Shown here in pieces: positions 20,601 through 28,414 of a stretch of 64,000 nucleotides of DNA. The DNA lies in the NCBI RefSeq assembly GCF_002305875.1, contig NZ_CP022098.1, positions 1,612,001 through 1,676,000 of the forward strand, given 5' to 3'. The notes beneath the pieces were generated by a model. That model was not told the DNA's origin. It saw only the letters and a list, made by a program, of their open reading frames with translations, and did not search any database. Positions within the stretch are counted from its first letter, which is position 1. Every line of letters starts with the position of its first letter. This DNA comes from Cystobacter fuscus. GTDB taxonomy: Bacteria; Myxococcota; Myxococcia; Myxococcales; Myxococcaceae. The position numbers and the translations under genes were made by a program.

Positions 20601-21304
20601 GGTGCGACGAGGTGGCGTGGCGCGCCGCGGATGGCTCGGCGTCGAACGTCATCATCCTGTTCGGCTATGACGCGAGCGGCGCGAAGTGCGGGCGCAAGGT
20701 GCCGACGACGGTGCGCCTGGCGGATCGGCAAGCCGACGCTCCGGGTCTCTTCGCCGGGCTGGGGGGCTCGACGGCGCGCGTGGGCCGGGTGCTCGGGAAG
20801 ACCGGCCCGGACTATCTGGCGGTGACCGCGACCAACATTCCCTATGAGGGCGTGACGCAGCCGTCGGTGTTGCTGATCGACGTGGCGGAGGTGCTCAAGC
20901 GCCGGCCCACCACGGGCGAGGTGAACGTGAAGGCCGTGGATCTCAATCCCGTCATGGTGGTGAGTCCGACGCGGGCCGTGAATTTCGGAGCGGCGGTGCG
21001 CGGCAACGTGGACCTGACGAACGATGGCGTGCCGGAGCTGATCGTGAGCGCCTCGGGCGCCTCGATGGCCTCGGACGGTGGGGGCGCGGTGTTCGTGTAC
21101 GAGGGCGGGCCGGCCATCAAGGGGGCGCCCTCGCCCTGGCTCCTGCTCACGGGCGACACGGCGGAGCGCTCCAACTTCGGCCAGTCCCTGGCGCTCACCC
21201 CCGGGGACGGCAAGACGCCGCCCACGCTCGTCATCGGCGCGCCGCTCAGCTACCGCACCGGCGCGGAGAACGGCACGGCGTTCATGTTGCCGCTCACCTT
21301 CTGA
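17639..21304 (+). CDS. Large FG-GAP/VCBS repeat lipoprotein
   Basis: 1221 residues, lipobox LLSAC with cysteine 18. Two or three Ig-like beta domains (about 35-260) precede a series of FG-GAP repeats with calcium-loop motifs such as ADFDGDGVEDVAVG, GDLDKDGRAELVV, ADMDGDGDLDLVVG, TDFNGDGRADAVVG and FDFNGDGKQDIGV. These fold as integrin-alpha-type seven-bladed propellers, probably two of them. It is likely an outer-membrane or surface scaffold or adhesin. It starts 12 nt after the preceding lipoprotein gene and ends the five-gene cluster; a hairpin just beyond the stop may end transcription from both sides. The association with two cytochrome-c-motif proteins and a DUF1501 protein is the notable feature. 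Confidence 0.85.
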   Translation: MNRAFRASLALALLLSACTDPGEDPMDSCAGLAPLALTADSTQVRVNVGVNLKATGGSGYYSYRLEPGGSSGQVNGSRFVAGPTPGTDTVVVEDMRCPGDARLQLSVVAAFGVAPTRATLKPGTSFQVEVTGLLGSAVFSLDAGPTGSTVSPTGVYTAGQGEGVDLVRVRDARSGDVAQLQFQVRKDAMLRGSPAFLGLPAGSSIPLRAEGGTDRMLWAKLSGPGRVEGGRFVSSPEETGTAQVQATDAFTGEKATLSVHVMTELTRETQAHGLLSDVASVVTADFDGDGVEDVAVGRRESDLGRPSGGAVFIFKGSLSGLPAQPTWVLVGETNSALFGDTVLAGDLDKDGRAELVVSSPGADTTIADSGAVYLYRFGANGPERIGNPVTSTGRGFFGSGLALADMDGDGDLDLVVGSPTADLAPTSSVSSRGIVDIFLLTPGQTVPQLPAIRLGGADLGKNGTLEPRKSTELGRALVVADLNGDGLGDLAVLSRASRFKADGSYEDAMQQTVAVFFARGDGERVRSTPDLIVLPSNLADELEGTWRLATVPGEGSRPPLLMVLADRADAPDLRTSGGLGTMTDAGGALLFDLSAYKPQGAPTTTPVQVKREAAFARLYGDTAGGVAGRSWAVMDVDGNPGPELLLGEPYVSPSTPLRLAGRIIVHPLATLTKGAVLNKPLLALQGQAKSDILGAGLAAWSLPGTSALVAFAGRASGPGLAFTGRVDAYFKAGASLAEWTRTSALVPARPSKERYGEGVAVARRAQGGAVALIGSQGWGGPGPNEDGNDLNAGRAWVRDATRATLVAEGASAPIWRGRNVGTDVAFTDFNGDGRADAVVGASNFTQPGASVRTTEIAPYFKENAACVPASSLAGAGGVLVSLGQEDGSFKQAYWLWAPGSIAGCTETGSACQRRALGRSVLGGFDFNGDGKQDIGVLRNNGFELFLGRAPDDVSLAKLSMGCDPVYSSPYYDRQTSVPAALGDLDGDGCDEVAWRAADGSASNVIILFGYDASGAKCGRKVPTTVRLADRQADAPGLFAGLGGSTARVGRVLGKTGPDYLAVTATNIPYEGVTQPSVLLIDVAEVLKRRPTTGEVNVKAVDLNPVMVVSPTRAVNFGAAVRGNVDLTNDGVPELIVSASGASMASDGGGAVFVYEGGPAIKGAPSPWLLLTGDTAERSNFGQSLALTPGDGKTPPTLVIGAPLSYRTGAENGTAFMLPLTF

Positions 21305-21311
21305 CGCCCCG

Positions 21312-21334
21312 CCCCCGTCCGTCAGGAACGGGGG
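21312..21334. terminator. Hairpin between convergent genes
   Basis: A perfect 7-bp stem (CCCCCGT / ACGGGGG) with a 9-nt loop sits between the end of the FG-GAP gene and the convergent CBS gene, overlapping the latter's stop codon. There is no T-run, so termination is inferred from placement and stem strength. Confidence 0.4.
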
Positions 21335-21738
21335 TGCACGAAGATCTCCTCGTCCTCCGGGGGCGCGGTCCTGGGCCCCCGTTGGAGTTCACCGAGGCCC
21401 ACGCTGCCCAGCAGCCGCTCCTGCCCGTCCAGGACGAACAGGCGGCGCACGCGCAACTGCCGCATCCGCTCGGCGACCTCCCGCACGTCCTCCTGGGGCT
21501 CGCACCCGGGCACGTGCCGGGCCATCACCCGGACGATCGGCGTGGCGCGCGGATCGAACCCCAGGGCCAGCCCCTTCACGACGATGTCGCGATCGGTGAC
21601 GAGGCCAATGACCCGCTCGTCCTCGACGACCGGAAGGGTGTCCACGTTGAGCAGCCGCATCATCTCGGCGGCGGCCATCAGCGTCGTCTCCGGATGGGCG
21701 GAGACCGCGTCCGGGGTCATCACCTCATGAATCTTCAC
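21322..21738 (-). CDS. CBS-domain protein
   Basis: A 138-residue protein made of two CBS motifs and little else. The first is KIHEVMTPDAVSAHPETTLMAAA with the GLVTDRDIVVK strand; the second begins RVMARHVPGC and includes RLFVLDGQERLLGSVGLGEL. Such stand-alone pairs bind adenine nucleotides and often sense energy state or regulate a partner. The GTG start at 21738 is preceded by GAGGTG. A much longer frame upstream is low-complexity arginine/glycine/proline sequence and is not used. About 230 bp separate it from the divergent ferritin-like gene. No partner can be named from context. Confidence 0.87.
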   Translation of the reverse strand: MKIHEVMTPDAVSAHPETTLMAAAEMMRLLNVDTLPVVEDERVIGLVTDRDIVVKGLALGFDPRATPIVRVMARHVPGCEPQEDVREVAERMRQLRVRRLFVLDGQERLLGSVGLGELQRGPRTAPPEDEEIFVHPRS

Positions 21739-21971
21739 GGCACACCTCGCGCCCGGTGGAAGAACTGCTCCCGGCCACACGGTGGGCCCTCCTGGCGGGA
21801 AATGCCGCCCGTCCCGCGGGCCCGCCCCACTGTTCCCCGGGGCGGACGCACGGCGAGGGCCCGCCCGTCCGCCCGCTGTGCGGACGGACACCAGGGGGGT
21901 GGGATTGGCCGGACCGGGTCCCCGAAACAGATTTGCGCGAACCGTGAATTCTAGATGGGGGAGGACTCGAG

Positions 21972-22439
21972 ATGGCGATCATTCCCGAGGTGGAGAAGCT
22001 CAGGAGCCTGGCTCAACTGGACGTGGACGCGGTGGGGACCTACGAGGCCGCCATCGCCCGCGTGAAGGATCAACTGGTGCGCGAGCGCCTGAACGAGTTC
22101 CGCGTGGACCATGTGCGGCACGTGCAGGATCTCAACGTGTTCATTCGCCAACAGGGGGGAGAGCCGGTGGAACTGCGGCCGGATCTCAAGGGCGCGGTGA
22201 TGAAGGGCATGACGGCCATCACGAGCATGATGGGGACCGAGGCCGCGCTGGTGGCCATGCTCGGCAACGAGGAGCTGACCAACCGCACCTACGAGCTGGC
22301 GCTGAGCTTCGACTGGAGCCCCGAGGTGCGTCAGCTCATCGAGAAGAACCGCGAGGACGAGGCGCGGCACCTGGCGTGGATCAAGGATGCGGTGCGCATG
22401 CGCCCCTGGACGAGAGAAGAGGCCGGGGCCCACATCTGA
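21972..22439 (+). CDS. Ferritin-like (DUF2383-type) four-helix protein
   Basis: 155 residues, four long helices. It carries ferritin-like di-iron style residues: E in GTYEAAI (helix 1), H in DHVRHVQDL (helix 2), the stretch ELTNRTYELAL (helix 3) and EDEARHLAWI (helix 4). It resembles the PA2169/DUF2383 group, whose function is not settled; roles in stress or metal handling are suspected. The ATG at 21972 has GGGGGAGGAC just upstream. It is monocistronic, between the divergent CBS gene and the deacetylase. Fold is probable, metal binding is inference. Confidence 0.78.
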   Translation: MAIIPEVEKLRSLAQLDVDAVGTYEAAIARVKDQLVRERLNEFRVDHVRHVQDLNVFIRQQGGEPVELRPDLKGAVMKGMTAITSMMGTEAALVAMLGNEELTNRTYELALSFDWSPEVRQLIEKNREDEARHLAWIKDAVRMRPWTREEAGAHI

Positions 22440-22561
22440 CGCGCCGCACGGAGCGCTCCGCTCGGGGCGCTCTTCCCCTGGGACAAGGCCGTCCGAGGGT
22501 CTACAGTCCCAGCCCGGGCGCCGCGTGACGCGCGGTGGCCCGAGCCTCGGAGGCCCTCCCG

Positions 22562-23725
22562 ATGAGTGACACCCTGCCCGCGCTGCGCGCCACGCTGGCC
22601 GAACTGGTCGCGGTGGACACGACGTCTTCCCGCTCCAACGCGCCGCTGGTGGAACTGGCGCGGGGCAAGCTGGAAGCGGTCGGCTTCCAGGTGGAGCTGC
22701 TGACCTACCGGGACGACGCCGGGGTGGAGAAGGTGAACCTCGTGGCGGTGCTGGGCGGCGCGCTGGAGGAGCGGGCCGCCCTGGTGCTCGTGGGGCATAC
22801 GGACTGCGTGCCGTACGACGCGGCGTGGACGGACGCGCTGCGCCTGACCGAGCGCGAGGGGCGGCTGTATGGCCGGGGCGCGTGTGACACGAAGGGCTTC
22901 ATCGCCTGCGCGCTGCACGCGGTGACCCATCTGCCGCGGCCGCCGAGCGCGCCCCTGATGGTGCTGCTGACGGCGGACGAGGAGCTGGGGTGCGAGGGCG
23001 CCAAGCAGCTCGTGACGCTGGGCAAGGGCCGGGCGCGGCATGCCATCGTCGGCGAGCCCACGCGCCTGGTGCCGGTGCGCGCGCACAAGGGGTATTGCCT
23101 GGCGGAGGTGGAGGTGCTGGGCCACGAGGGGCACAGCGCCTATCCGGACGAGGGCGCCTCGGCCATCTTCCGCGCGGGGCGCTTCCTGCAGAAGCTGGAG
23201 ACGCTGGCGCGCACGCGGCTGCGCGAGGAGCGGGACGACTCCTTCGAGCCTCCCTTCACCACGGTGAACGTGGGCCGGATCAGCGGCGGCAAGGCGTCCA
23301 ACATCATTCCCGGCGCGTGCCGCTTCATCGTGGAGTGGCGGCCCCTTCCGCGCCAGCCCCGGGAGCGGGTGTTGGAGTTGCTGGAGTCCATCCGCCAGGA
23401 GCTGGTGCGGGACGAGCCCGGCTATGAGGCCCGGATCCGCCTGGTACGGGCCGAGCCCGCGGTGGACACGCGCGCGGACGCGGAGGTGGTGCGGGTGCTC
23501 GCGAAGCTCTCCGGCAATGCCCCCATCACCGTCCCCTTCGGCACGGAAGCCCCTCAACTCACGGAACTCGGGGCGCAGGCGGTGGTGTTCGGCCCGGGAG
23601 ACATCCGCGTGGCGCACCAGACGGGGGAGTACGTGCCGGTGGAGGACCTGGTGCGGTGCGAGGCCTACCTCTCCCGAGCCATCGCGCACTTCTGTGGGGA
23701 CGGCTCCTCGCGTGTCGGGGAGTAG
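22562..23725 (+). CDS. argE: M20-family deacetylase, acetylornithine deacetylase-like
   Basis: 387 residues. A two-zinc M20 peptidase-fold enzyme with VGHTDCVP (metal histidine and aspartate), GRGACDTKGF (bridging aspartate), ADEELGCEG (general-base and metal glutamates), and a dimerisation domain between about 180 and 290 containing GHEGHSAYP. It most resembles ArgE, which removes acetate from N2-acetylornithine in arginine synthesis, although succinyl-diaminopimelate desuccinylase and carboxypeptidase-like enzymes share these motifs. ATG 22562 is chosen because GGAGG lies 8 nt upstream; an upstream GTG at 22535 is open but less likely. There are no arginine genes beside it, so the substrate is moderately sure only. 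Confidence 0.82.
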   Translation: MSDTLPALRATLAELVAVDTTSSRSNAPLVELARGKLEAVGFQVELLTYRDDAGVEKVNLVAVLGGALEERAALVLVGHTDCVPYDAAWTDALRLTEREGRLYGRGACDTKGFIACALHAVTHLPRPPSAPLMVLLTADEELGCEGAKQLVTLGKGRARHAIVGEPTRLVPVRAHKGYCLAEVEVLGHEGHSAYPDEGASAIFRAGRFLQKLETLARTRLREERDDSFEPPFTTVNVGRISGGKASNIIPGACRFIVEWRPLPRQPRERVLELLESIRQELVRDEPGYEARIRLVRAEPAVDTRADAEVVRVLAKLSGNAPITVPFGTEAPQLTELGAQAVVFGPGDIRVAHQTGEYVPVEDLVRCEAYLSRAIAHFCGDGSSRVGE

Positions 23726-23974
23726 GGCACCCGGACTTCCGGTACCTGCTCGGCTCGAGCCCATGGCGTGAATGAGCGGGGGGGGGCATGTCTGGCGGGC
23801 AGGCTCCCCGCGTATGCTTCGTTGCGTGGCGAGGGAGTGGGGGAGCGCATCCGCACAAGAGGGTTCCTCTTGGGATGGAAGGGACGACGCGGGGGGGGGG
23901 TCGCGGGGGCGCGGTTCCCCGGCCCCTTGCCTTCCTCGGCGATCCCGCTTGATAGCCTGAGCTCGGAGCGGACC

Positions 23975-25639
23975 ATGGTTGCATTCACGAACAGCCTCAG
24001 TACGACCGGTCGTGTCCTTCTGGTGGATGACAGCATCATCGCCCTCGAAACCATCGGCTCGCGCCTGAAGGAGAGCGGGTTGGAGGTGGCGATGACGACC
24101 TCGCCCCTGGAGGCGCTGGCGCTCGCCACCGAGGGCCCCCAGCTCTTCGATCTGCTCATCGTGGATGTGATGATGCCGCAGATGAATGGCCACGAGCTGA
24201 CGCGCCAGCTCCGAGGCCATGCCCGCACCCTCAACACGCCCATCCTCCTGCTCACCTCGCTCGACTCCACGGATGATCGTGTCACGGGGTTGAAGGCGGG
24301 CGCCGACGACTTCTTCACCAAGACGGCTCCCGACGCCGAGATGATCGCCCGCGTGCGCTCGTTCATCTCGCTCGGCAAGATGCGCGCCCAGCTCCAGGCC
24401 CAGCACGAGGCCATGGCGCGCGTCATGCGCGAGCCGGAGGCCCCCCTGCCGCCCCAGGCCCGGGTGGAGATCATCCACCACCTGCCCGTGATGGGCGAGC
24501 GGCTCGCCCGGGCGCTGCGCGGCTCGCCCCTGTGCGGCGACTTCCACCTCACCCTGCGCGCCCCGTCCCAGCAGCGCATGACCACCACGGAAGCGGACCT
24601 GCTCGTGGTGAGCTACCCGGTCGCGCTCGAGGGAGACCAGCCGCTGCTCAAGCGCTTCGGCTTCGACGAGGAGGCGCCCGCCATCATCGTGGTGGACGAG
24701 GTTGAGTCCACCTCGCGGCGCGTCTCCGCGTTCGACTCCGGCGCCGACGACTACCTCACGCTGAACACGCCCATGGCCGAGCTCATCGCCCGCATGGGGA
24801 CGGCCCTGCGCCGCCAGCGCCGCCAGAGCCAGCTGCGCACCTCGCGCGACCGCGCCATGCTGGTGGCGGTGACGGATCCGCTCACCGGGCTGTACAACCG
24901 CGCCTACTTCCACGAGGCGCTCGGCGTCGAGTTCCGGCGCGCCCAGCGCTACAAACACCCCATGACGCTGGTGCTGTTGGACCTGGACCACTTCAAGCAG
25001 GTCAACGACACGCTCGGCCACACCGCGGGAGATCAGGCCCTGCGCGAGGTGTCCACGCGGCTGCGCCAGACGGCGCGCTCCACGGACGTGGTGGCGCGCC
25101 ACGGCGGCGAGGAGTTCGCGATGATCCTCCCCGAGACGGACCTGGAGCAGGGCTTGATCGCCGCCGAGCGCTTCCGGGCCGCGGTGGAGGGCGCCGTGGT
25201 GAAGGGCGCCCGGGGCGGCAGCCGCGCGTTGACGATCAGCGCCGGGGTGGGCTGCTACCCCGCGCACGCCTCGTCCGTCACCGAGCTCATCGAGCTCATC
25301 GACGCGGCGCTCTACAAGGCCAAGCGCCAGGGCCGCAACCGCGTGTGCGCCGTCTCCAACCTCCCCGAGGCTCCCGCGGCGGCCTCCGCTCCGCCGCCGG
25401 CTTCGCCGCCCAATCCCCTGGAGCGGCTGCGCCGGCTGGTGGCCGAGGACCTGGACGGCCCGCTGTCCGCCACGCGCACGGCCGCCCGCATGCTGCACGA
25501 GGCCAGTGCTCCCGGTGACTCGCTGCACATCCTCACCGCTCAGCTTCGCCAGTCCTCCGACGCCGTCCGCCAGGAGCTGCTCGCGCTCATGGACGAGCTG
25601 TCCCGCAACATCCTCGAGTCCAGGCGTGACTCCCACTAG
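23975..25639 (+). CDS. Diguanylate cyclase with two receiver domains (PleD-like)
   Basis: A 554-residue REC-REC-GGDEF protein. The first receiver is complete (D18-D19, phospho-acceptor D64 in LIVDVMMPQ, lysine in FFTKTAP). The second (about 165-280) is degenerate: its expected acceptor position reads LLVVSYPVA without aspartate, as in adaptor receivers. The cyclase domain has GGEEF at 377-381 and an inhibitory RSTD site at 368-371, so product inhibition by c-di-GMP is likely. A proline-rich linker and about 70 helical residues follow, unlike PleD. The ATG at 23975 is downstream of a 249-bp gap containing a run of ten G. Phosphorylation should drive dimerisation and c-di-GMP synthesis; the cognate kinase is not adjacent. 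Confidence 0.9.
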   Translation: MVAFTNSLSTTGRVLLVDDSIIALETIGSRLKESGLEVAMTTSPLEALALATEGPQLFDLLIVDVMMPQMNGHELTRQLRGHARTLNTPILLLTSLDSTDDRVTGLKAGADDFFTKTAPDAEMIARVRSFISLGKMRAQLQAQHEAMARVMREPEAPLPPQARVEIIHHLPVMGERLARALRGSPLCGDFHLTLRAPSQQRMTTTEADLLVVSYPVALEGDQPLLKRFGFDEEAPAIIVVDEVESTSRRVSAFDSGADDYLTLNTPMAELIARMGTALRRQRRQSQLRTSRDRAMLVAVTDPLTGLYNRAYFHEALGVEFRRAQRYKHPMTLVLLDLDHFKQVNDTLGHTAGDQALREVSTRLRQTARSTDVVARHGGEEFAMILPETDLEQGLIAAERFRAAVEGAVVKGARGGSRALTISAGVGCYPAHASSVTELIELIDAALYKAKRQGRNRVCAVSNLPEAPAAASAPPPASPPNPLERLRRLVAEDLDGPLSATRTAARMLHEASAPGDSLHILTAQLRQSSDAVRQELLALMDELSRNILESRRDSH

Positions 25640-25689
25640 CCTTTCGGGCATATGCTTGGAGCTTCAACCTGTATTCCAGGAGAACCCGA

Positions 25690-26517
25690 ATGCGGTCCAG
25701 GCTGCTGATCTCCCTTTGCACGTTCATGCTCACCACCGGTTGCGTCACCCAGGGCAAGTACGACCTGGCGATGCAGAACGCGCGGACGCTCGATGAGCAA
25801 CTCCAGGCGGAGAAGACGGCGCGCACGGCGGCGGAGGAGAAGGTGGGCCAGTTGGAGGAGCAGGTGAAGGGGCTGGAGGCGGAGAAGGAGGCGTTGAACA
25901 CGCGCCTGAACACCGCGGAGGCGGGACTGTCCGCGGGGACGGCCGAGCGCCGGGCGCTGGAGCAGAAGAACGCGGAGCTGACGGCGCTCAACCAGGAGCT
26001 GGCGCGCTCGACGAAGAAGCTCGCCGAGGCCAAGGAGGCGCTGGAGAAGAAGAGCGCCGAGTACGAGAACCTCTCCAAGAGCCTGGAGAAGGAGATCGCC
26101 GAGGGCAAGGTGGAGCTGTCGGAGCTCAAGGGCCGGATGACGGTGAACCTCAAGGACAAGATCCTCTTCGCCTCGGGCTCGGCGCGGGTGGGCAAGGAGG
26201 GGGACGAGGCGCTGAAGAAGGTGGCCGAGGCGCTCAAGGGCGTGCAGGGGAAGATCATCCGGGTGGAAGGGCACACGGATGACGTGCCCACGGATCCGAA
26301 GGGGCAGTTCCCGTCGAACTGGGAGCTGAGCCTGGCGCGGGCGATGGCGGTGGTGCGGGCGCTGCAGGACGCGGGCGTGGACCCGACCCGGCTGTCCGCC
26401 GCGGGCTATGGGCCCTACCAGCCCATCGCCGCCAACGACTCTCCGGAGAACCGCAGCCTCAACCGGCGCATCGAGATCGTCCTCGCGCCGGGCGACCAGG
26501 CCAGCGCGGCGCGCTAG
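25690..26517 (+). CDS. OmpA-family lipoprotein with coiled coil
   Basis: 275 residues. Lipobox TTGC gives lipidated cysteine 18. Residues about 25-150 are an alanine/glutamate/lysine-rich coiled coil with heptad spacing. The C-terminal domain has the OmpA/MotB peptidoglycan-binding pattern: ILFASGSARV, EGHTDDVP, NWELSLARA, and the closing NRRIEIVL. It probably spans the periplasm from the outer membrane to the peptidoglycan. AGGAGA lies about 9 nt before ATG 25690. It follows the cyclase gene by 50 bp and may share its transcript. No partner specific to it is visible. Confidence 0.88.
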   Translation: MRSRLLISLCTFMLTTGCVTQGKYDLAMQNARTLDEQLQAEKTARTAAEEKVGQLEEQVKGLEAEKEALNTRLNTAEAGLSAGTAERRALEQKNAELTALNQELARSTKKLAEAKEALEKKSAEYENLSKSLEKEIAEGKVELSELKGRMTVNLKDKILFASGSARVGKEGDEALKKVAEALKGVQGKIIRVEGHTDDVPTDPKGQFPSNWELSLARAMAVVRALQDAGVDPTRLSAAGYGPYQPIAANDSPENRSLNRRIEIVLAPGDQASAAR

Positions 26518-26544
26518 GACTCCTTCACCGCTTGCGTGTGAAGT

Positions 26545-27015
26545 TCAGGCTTCTTCGTCAGGCAGAAGCGTGAGCAGGAGTTCGTCGTCGGGGCCGAGCG
26601 GTTTCCACCCGGGCGGAGGCGGTGTGGCGCGGAGTACGGCCCTGGCCTGCCTGACGCGCTCCTTGTGAGTTTCAGGGGTGAAGGACGTCCAAAAGCCGAG
26701 CGCCTTGGCAATCTTGAAACGAATTGCGTCGTCCATCTCGGCGGGCCACCCCTCGGGGAGAGCCTCGTACAATTCGCGAACGAACTGTCCGCGCACCAAA
26801 CGTGTGAGCTGATGGTTCCGCTCCGCCTCGGCCACCAATCCGCTGAATACCTGCACTGCGTTGAGGTCATCCTTGCCAAGCTCTTCAGCCAGCTCCACCA
26901 ACGAGGCGGTGGGACGTGTTTCGGCGAAGGCGGTGAGTGAATCATGACCGCGCTCGCGAACCCGCTCGTAGAGGCGGACCCTCCAGTTGCCGTCCCAGGA
27001 ACGTCCCTCGCTCAT
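26545..27015 (-). CDS. Paralogous small protein, copy A (candidate immunity protein)
   Basis: 156 residues, mostly helical, of unknown biochemical function. It is one of three related genes in this window (others end at 45132 and 45643). Copies A and B have the same length, align without gaps and are about three-quarters identical by my count. Shared blocks are RSWxGNW, VRLYERVRERG, DSLTAFxE, LAEELGKDD, TPETH and PPPPGWxPLGPDDELL. The start is placed at ATG 27015 because similarity of the protein proper begins there in all three. The frame stays open upstream to 27105, but that stretch is a remnant of another gene. It sits between the OmpA-like lipoprotein and an AlkC-like gene, away from copies B and C. 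An immunity role is inferred from the toxin-tail-like remnants in front of the copies. Confidence 0.65.
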   Translation of the reverse strand: MSEGRSWDGNWRVRLYERVRERGHDSLTAFAETRPTASLVELAEELGKDDLNAVQVFSGLVAEAERNHQLTRLVRGQFVRELYEALPEGWPAEMDDAIRFKIAKALGFWTSFTPETHKERVRQARAVLRATPPPPGWKPLGPDDELLLTLLPDEEA

Positions 27016-27123
27016 CGGTCCCCTCCAGCGAACGAAGTTCATCGGGATTTTGTAACGCTGCATGGCCTCCACAGCGATGTCCAGAACCTCGTTCCGCGCC
27101 AACATCCGGCCAGCTTCGATTGA
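27016..27123 (-). pseudogene. 3' tail remnant of a lost upstream gene before copy A
   Basis: About 36 codons in the frame of copy A, reading IEAGRMLARNEVLDI near the start and YKIPMNFVRWRGP at the end. The same tail, with a 1-nt length difference, precedes copy B, and its last eight codons precede copy C. It therefore looks like the C-terminal end of a gene normally positioned directly before this family, whose remainder is missing here. In B the tail ends in a stop codon overlapping the start ATG; in A the tail has fused in frame with the small gene. Confidence 0.5.
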
Positions 27124-27209
27124 GCGCCTGGGGTCGTGGATGCTTCCTGGATCGGGGTGCGCTCAGGGGCATGGTGCCAGTCGCGGAGACGCGATAATTC
27201 CCCGTTCCC

Positions 27210-28319
27210 ATGCCGGAGCAGCTCAAGACCTTCTTCGACCAGCGCGTGGTGGAGCGCATCGCCACCATGCTGCGTGCCGTCCATCCCTCCTTCCCGAGGC
27301 AACGCTTCCTGGCCGAGGCCACCGAGGGACTCGAGACCCACGAACTCCTGGGCCGTGCCCGCCACATCATGCGGGCGATGCACCGGGCGCTTCCCGCGGA
27401 CTTCGAGGACGCGGCTGAAATCCTCCTGCGGTCGCTCGGGCCGGAGCGCGAACGCGCGGAGAGCCAGGGGATGGAAGTCTTCATCTACCTTCCTCACACC
27501 ATGTACGTCGCGGAGCATGGCCTCGGCCATTTCGAGACGTCGATGCGAGCCCATTACGAGCTCACCCGACGCTTCACCGCGGAGTTCTCCATCCGGCCGT
27601 TCCTCGAGCGCTACCCTCGAGAGACCCTGGAGCGACTCTCCCAATGGGCGAAGGATCCGAACGTCCACGTCCGGCGGCTCGTCTCCGAGGGCTCGCGGCC
27701 GAGGCTGCCCTGGGCCTCCCGGCTGCGAGCGTTCCAGGAGGATCCACGTCCGGTGCTCGAGTTGCTCGAGCTGCTCAAGGATGATCCGGAGCTCTACGTC
27801 CGGCGCTCCGTCGCCAACAACCTGAATGACATTGGCAAGGACCACCCGGATGTCCTGGTGGACACCTGTGCACGGTGGAAGGATGGCGCCTCACCGGAGC
27901 GGCTGTGGATCATCCGCCATGCGCTCCGCTCCGCGGTGAAGCGAGGGGACACACGCGCGCTCTCGGTGCTCGGGTTCAGCGGTGGCGGAGCGCTCGAGGT
28001 GACGGCCTCATTCCCATCCAAGCGGGTCCGGATCGGCGAGAGCATCAAAATGACCTTGTCCGTCAGCAATCGCTCGGAGACGCGACAGCAGGCCATCGTC
28101 GACTTCGCCGTGCACTTCATCAAGTCGAACGGCTCGGCCAGTCCAAAGGTCTTCAAGGGGGGCAAGGTCGCTCTCCTCCCCGGTGCGTCCTGCACCCTCG
28201 AGAAGACGATCTCCTTCGCCACGATGACGACGCGCAAGCACTACGCGGGCTCGCACCGGGTCGAGGCCCTCGTGAATGGTCGGGCCACTGACCTGGGGAG
28301 CTTCACCGTCGTGGGCTGA
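27210..28319 (+). CDS. AlkC-like DNA alkylation repair glycosylase
   Basis: 369 residues. The helical HEAT-like repeat body carries the signature WAKDPNVHVRRLVSEGSRPR and a following repeat DDPELYVRRSVANNLNDIGKDHP, typical of the AlkC/AlkD DNA glycosylases that remove N-alkylated purines without base flipping. From about residue 255 a beta-rich Ig-like domain follows (ALEVTASFPSKRVRIG and SVSNRSE), an arrangement described for AlkC proteins. The C-terminal domain is thought to help hold DNA. ATG 27210 is the first start after the remnant region. It is monocistronic, convergent with the MFS gene and separated from it by a strong hairpin. Specificity for particular adducts cannot be read from sequence. 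Confidence 0.85.
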   Translation: MPEQLKTFFDQRVVERIATMLRAVHPSFPRQRFLAEATEGLETHELLGRARHIMRAMHRALPADFEDAAEILLRSLGPERERAESQGMEVFIYLPHTMYVAEHGLGHFETSMRAHYELTRRFTAEFSIRPFLERYPRETLERLSQWAKDPNVHVRRLVSEGSRPRLPWASRLRAFQEDPRPVLELLELLKDDPELYVRRSVANNLNDIGKDHPDVLVDTCARWKDGASPERLWIIRHALRSAVKRGDTRALSVLGFSGGGALEVTASFPSKRVRIGESIKMTLSVSNRSETRQQAIVDFAVHFIKSNGSASPKVFKGGKVALLPGASCTLEKTISFATMTTRKHYAGSHRVEALVNGRATDLGSFTVVG

Positions 28320-28329
28320 TGCCCTGACT

Positions 28330-28390
28330 GCTTTTGGATTGGCGTCCACCGTCTGGACCTTCCGAGACGGTGAACGCTGACTCCAAAGGC
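28330..28390. terminator. Extended inverted repeat, bidirectional terminator
   Basis: Between two convergent genes. The inner stem CACCGTCT/AGACGGTG with a 10-nt loop continues, after one mismatch, as GCGT/ACGC. It is flanked by a further near-complementary pair, GCTTTTGGA and TCCAAAGGC. This large palindrome probably ends transcription in both directions. Confidence 0.6.
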
Positions 28391-28414
28391 TTCGGCGACA
28401 TCGCCAGACGTCCC

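Noticed and set aside
23891-23900. Run of ten G before the cyclase gene
   Set aside because: Possible slippage or quadruplex site, but it lies outside any gene and has no flanking structure supporting a function.
22331-25651. 1106-codon open frame on the minus strand across argE and the cyclase gene
   Set aside because: Mirror frame of G/C-biased coding DNA: rich in R, H, G, A, L with no domain, and it covers two well-supported plus-strand genes.
27016-27105. N-terminal extension of copy A to 186 residues
   Set aside because: Comparison with copies B and C places the protein start at 27015; the extension corresponds to a separate gene tail that ends in a stop before copy B.
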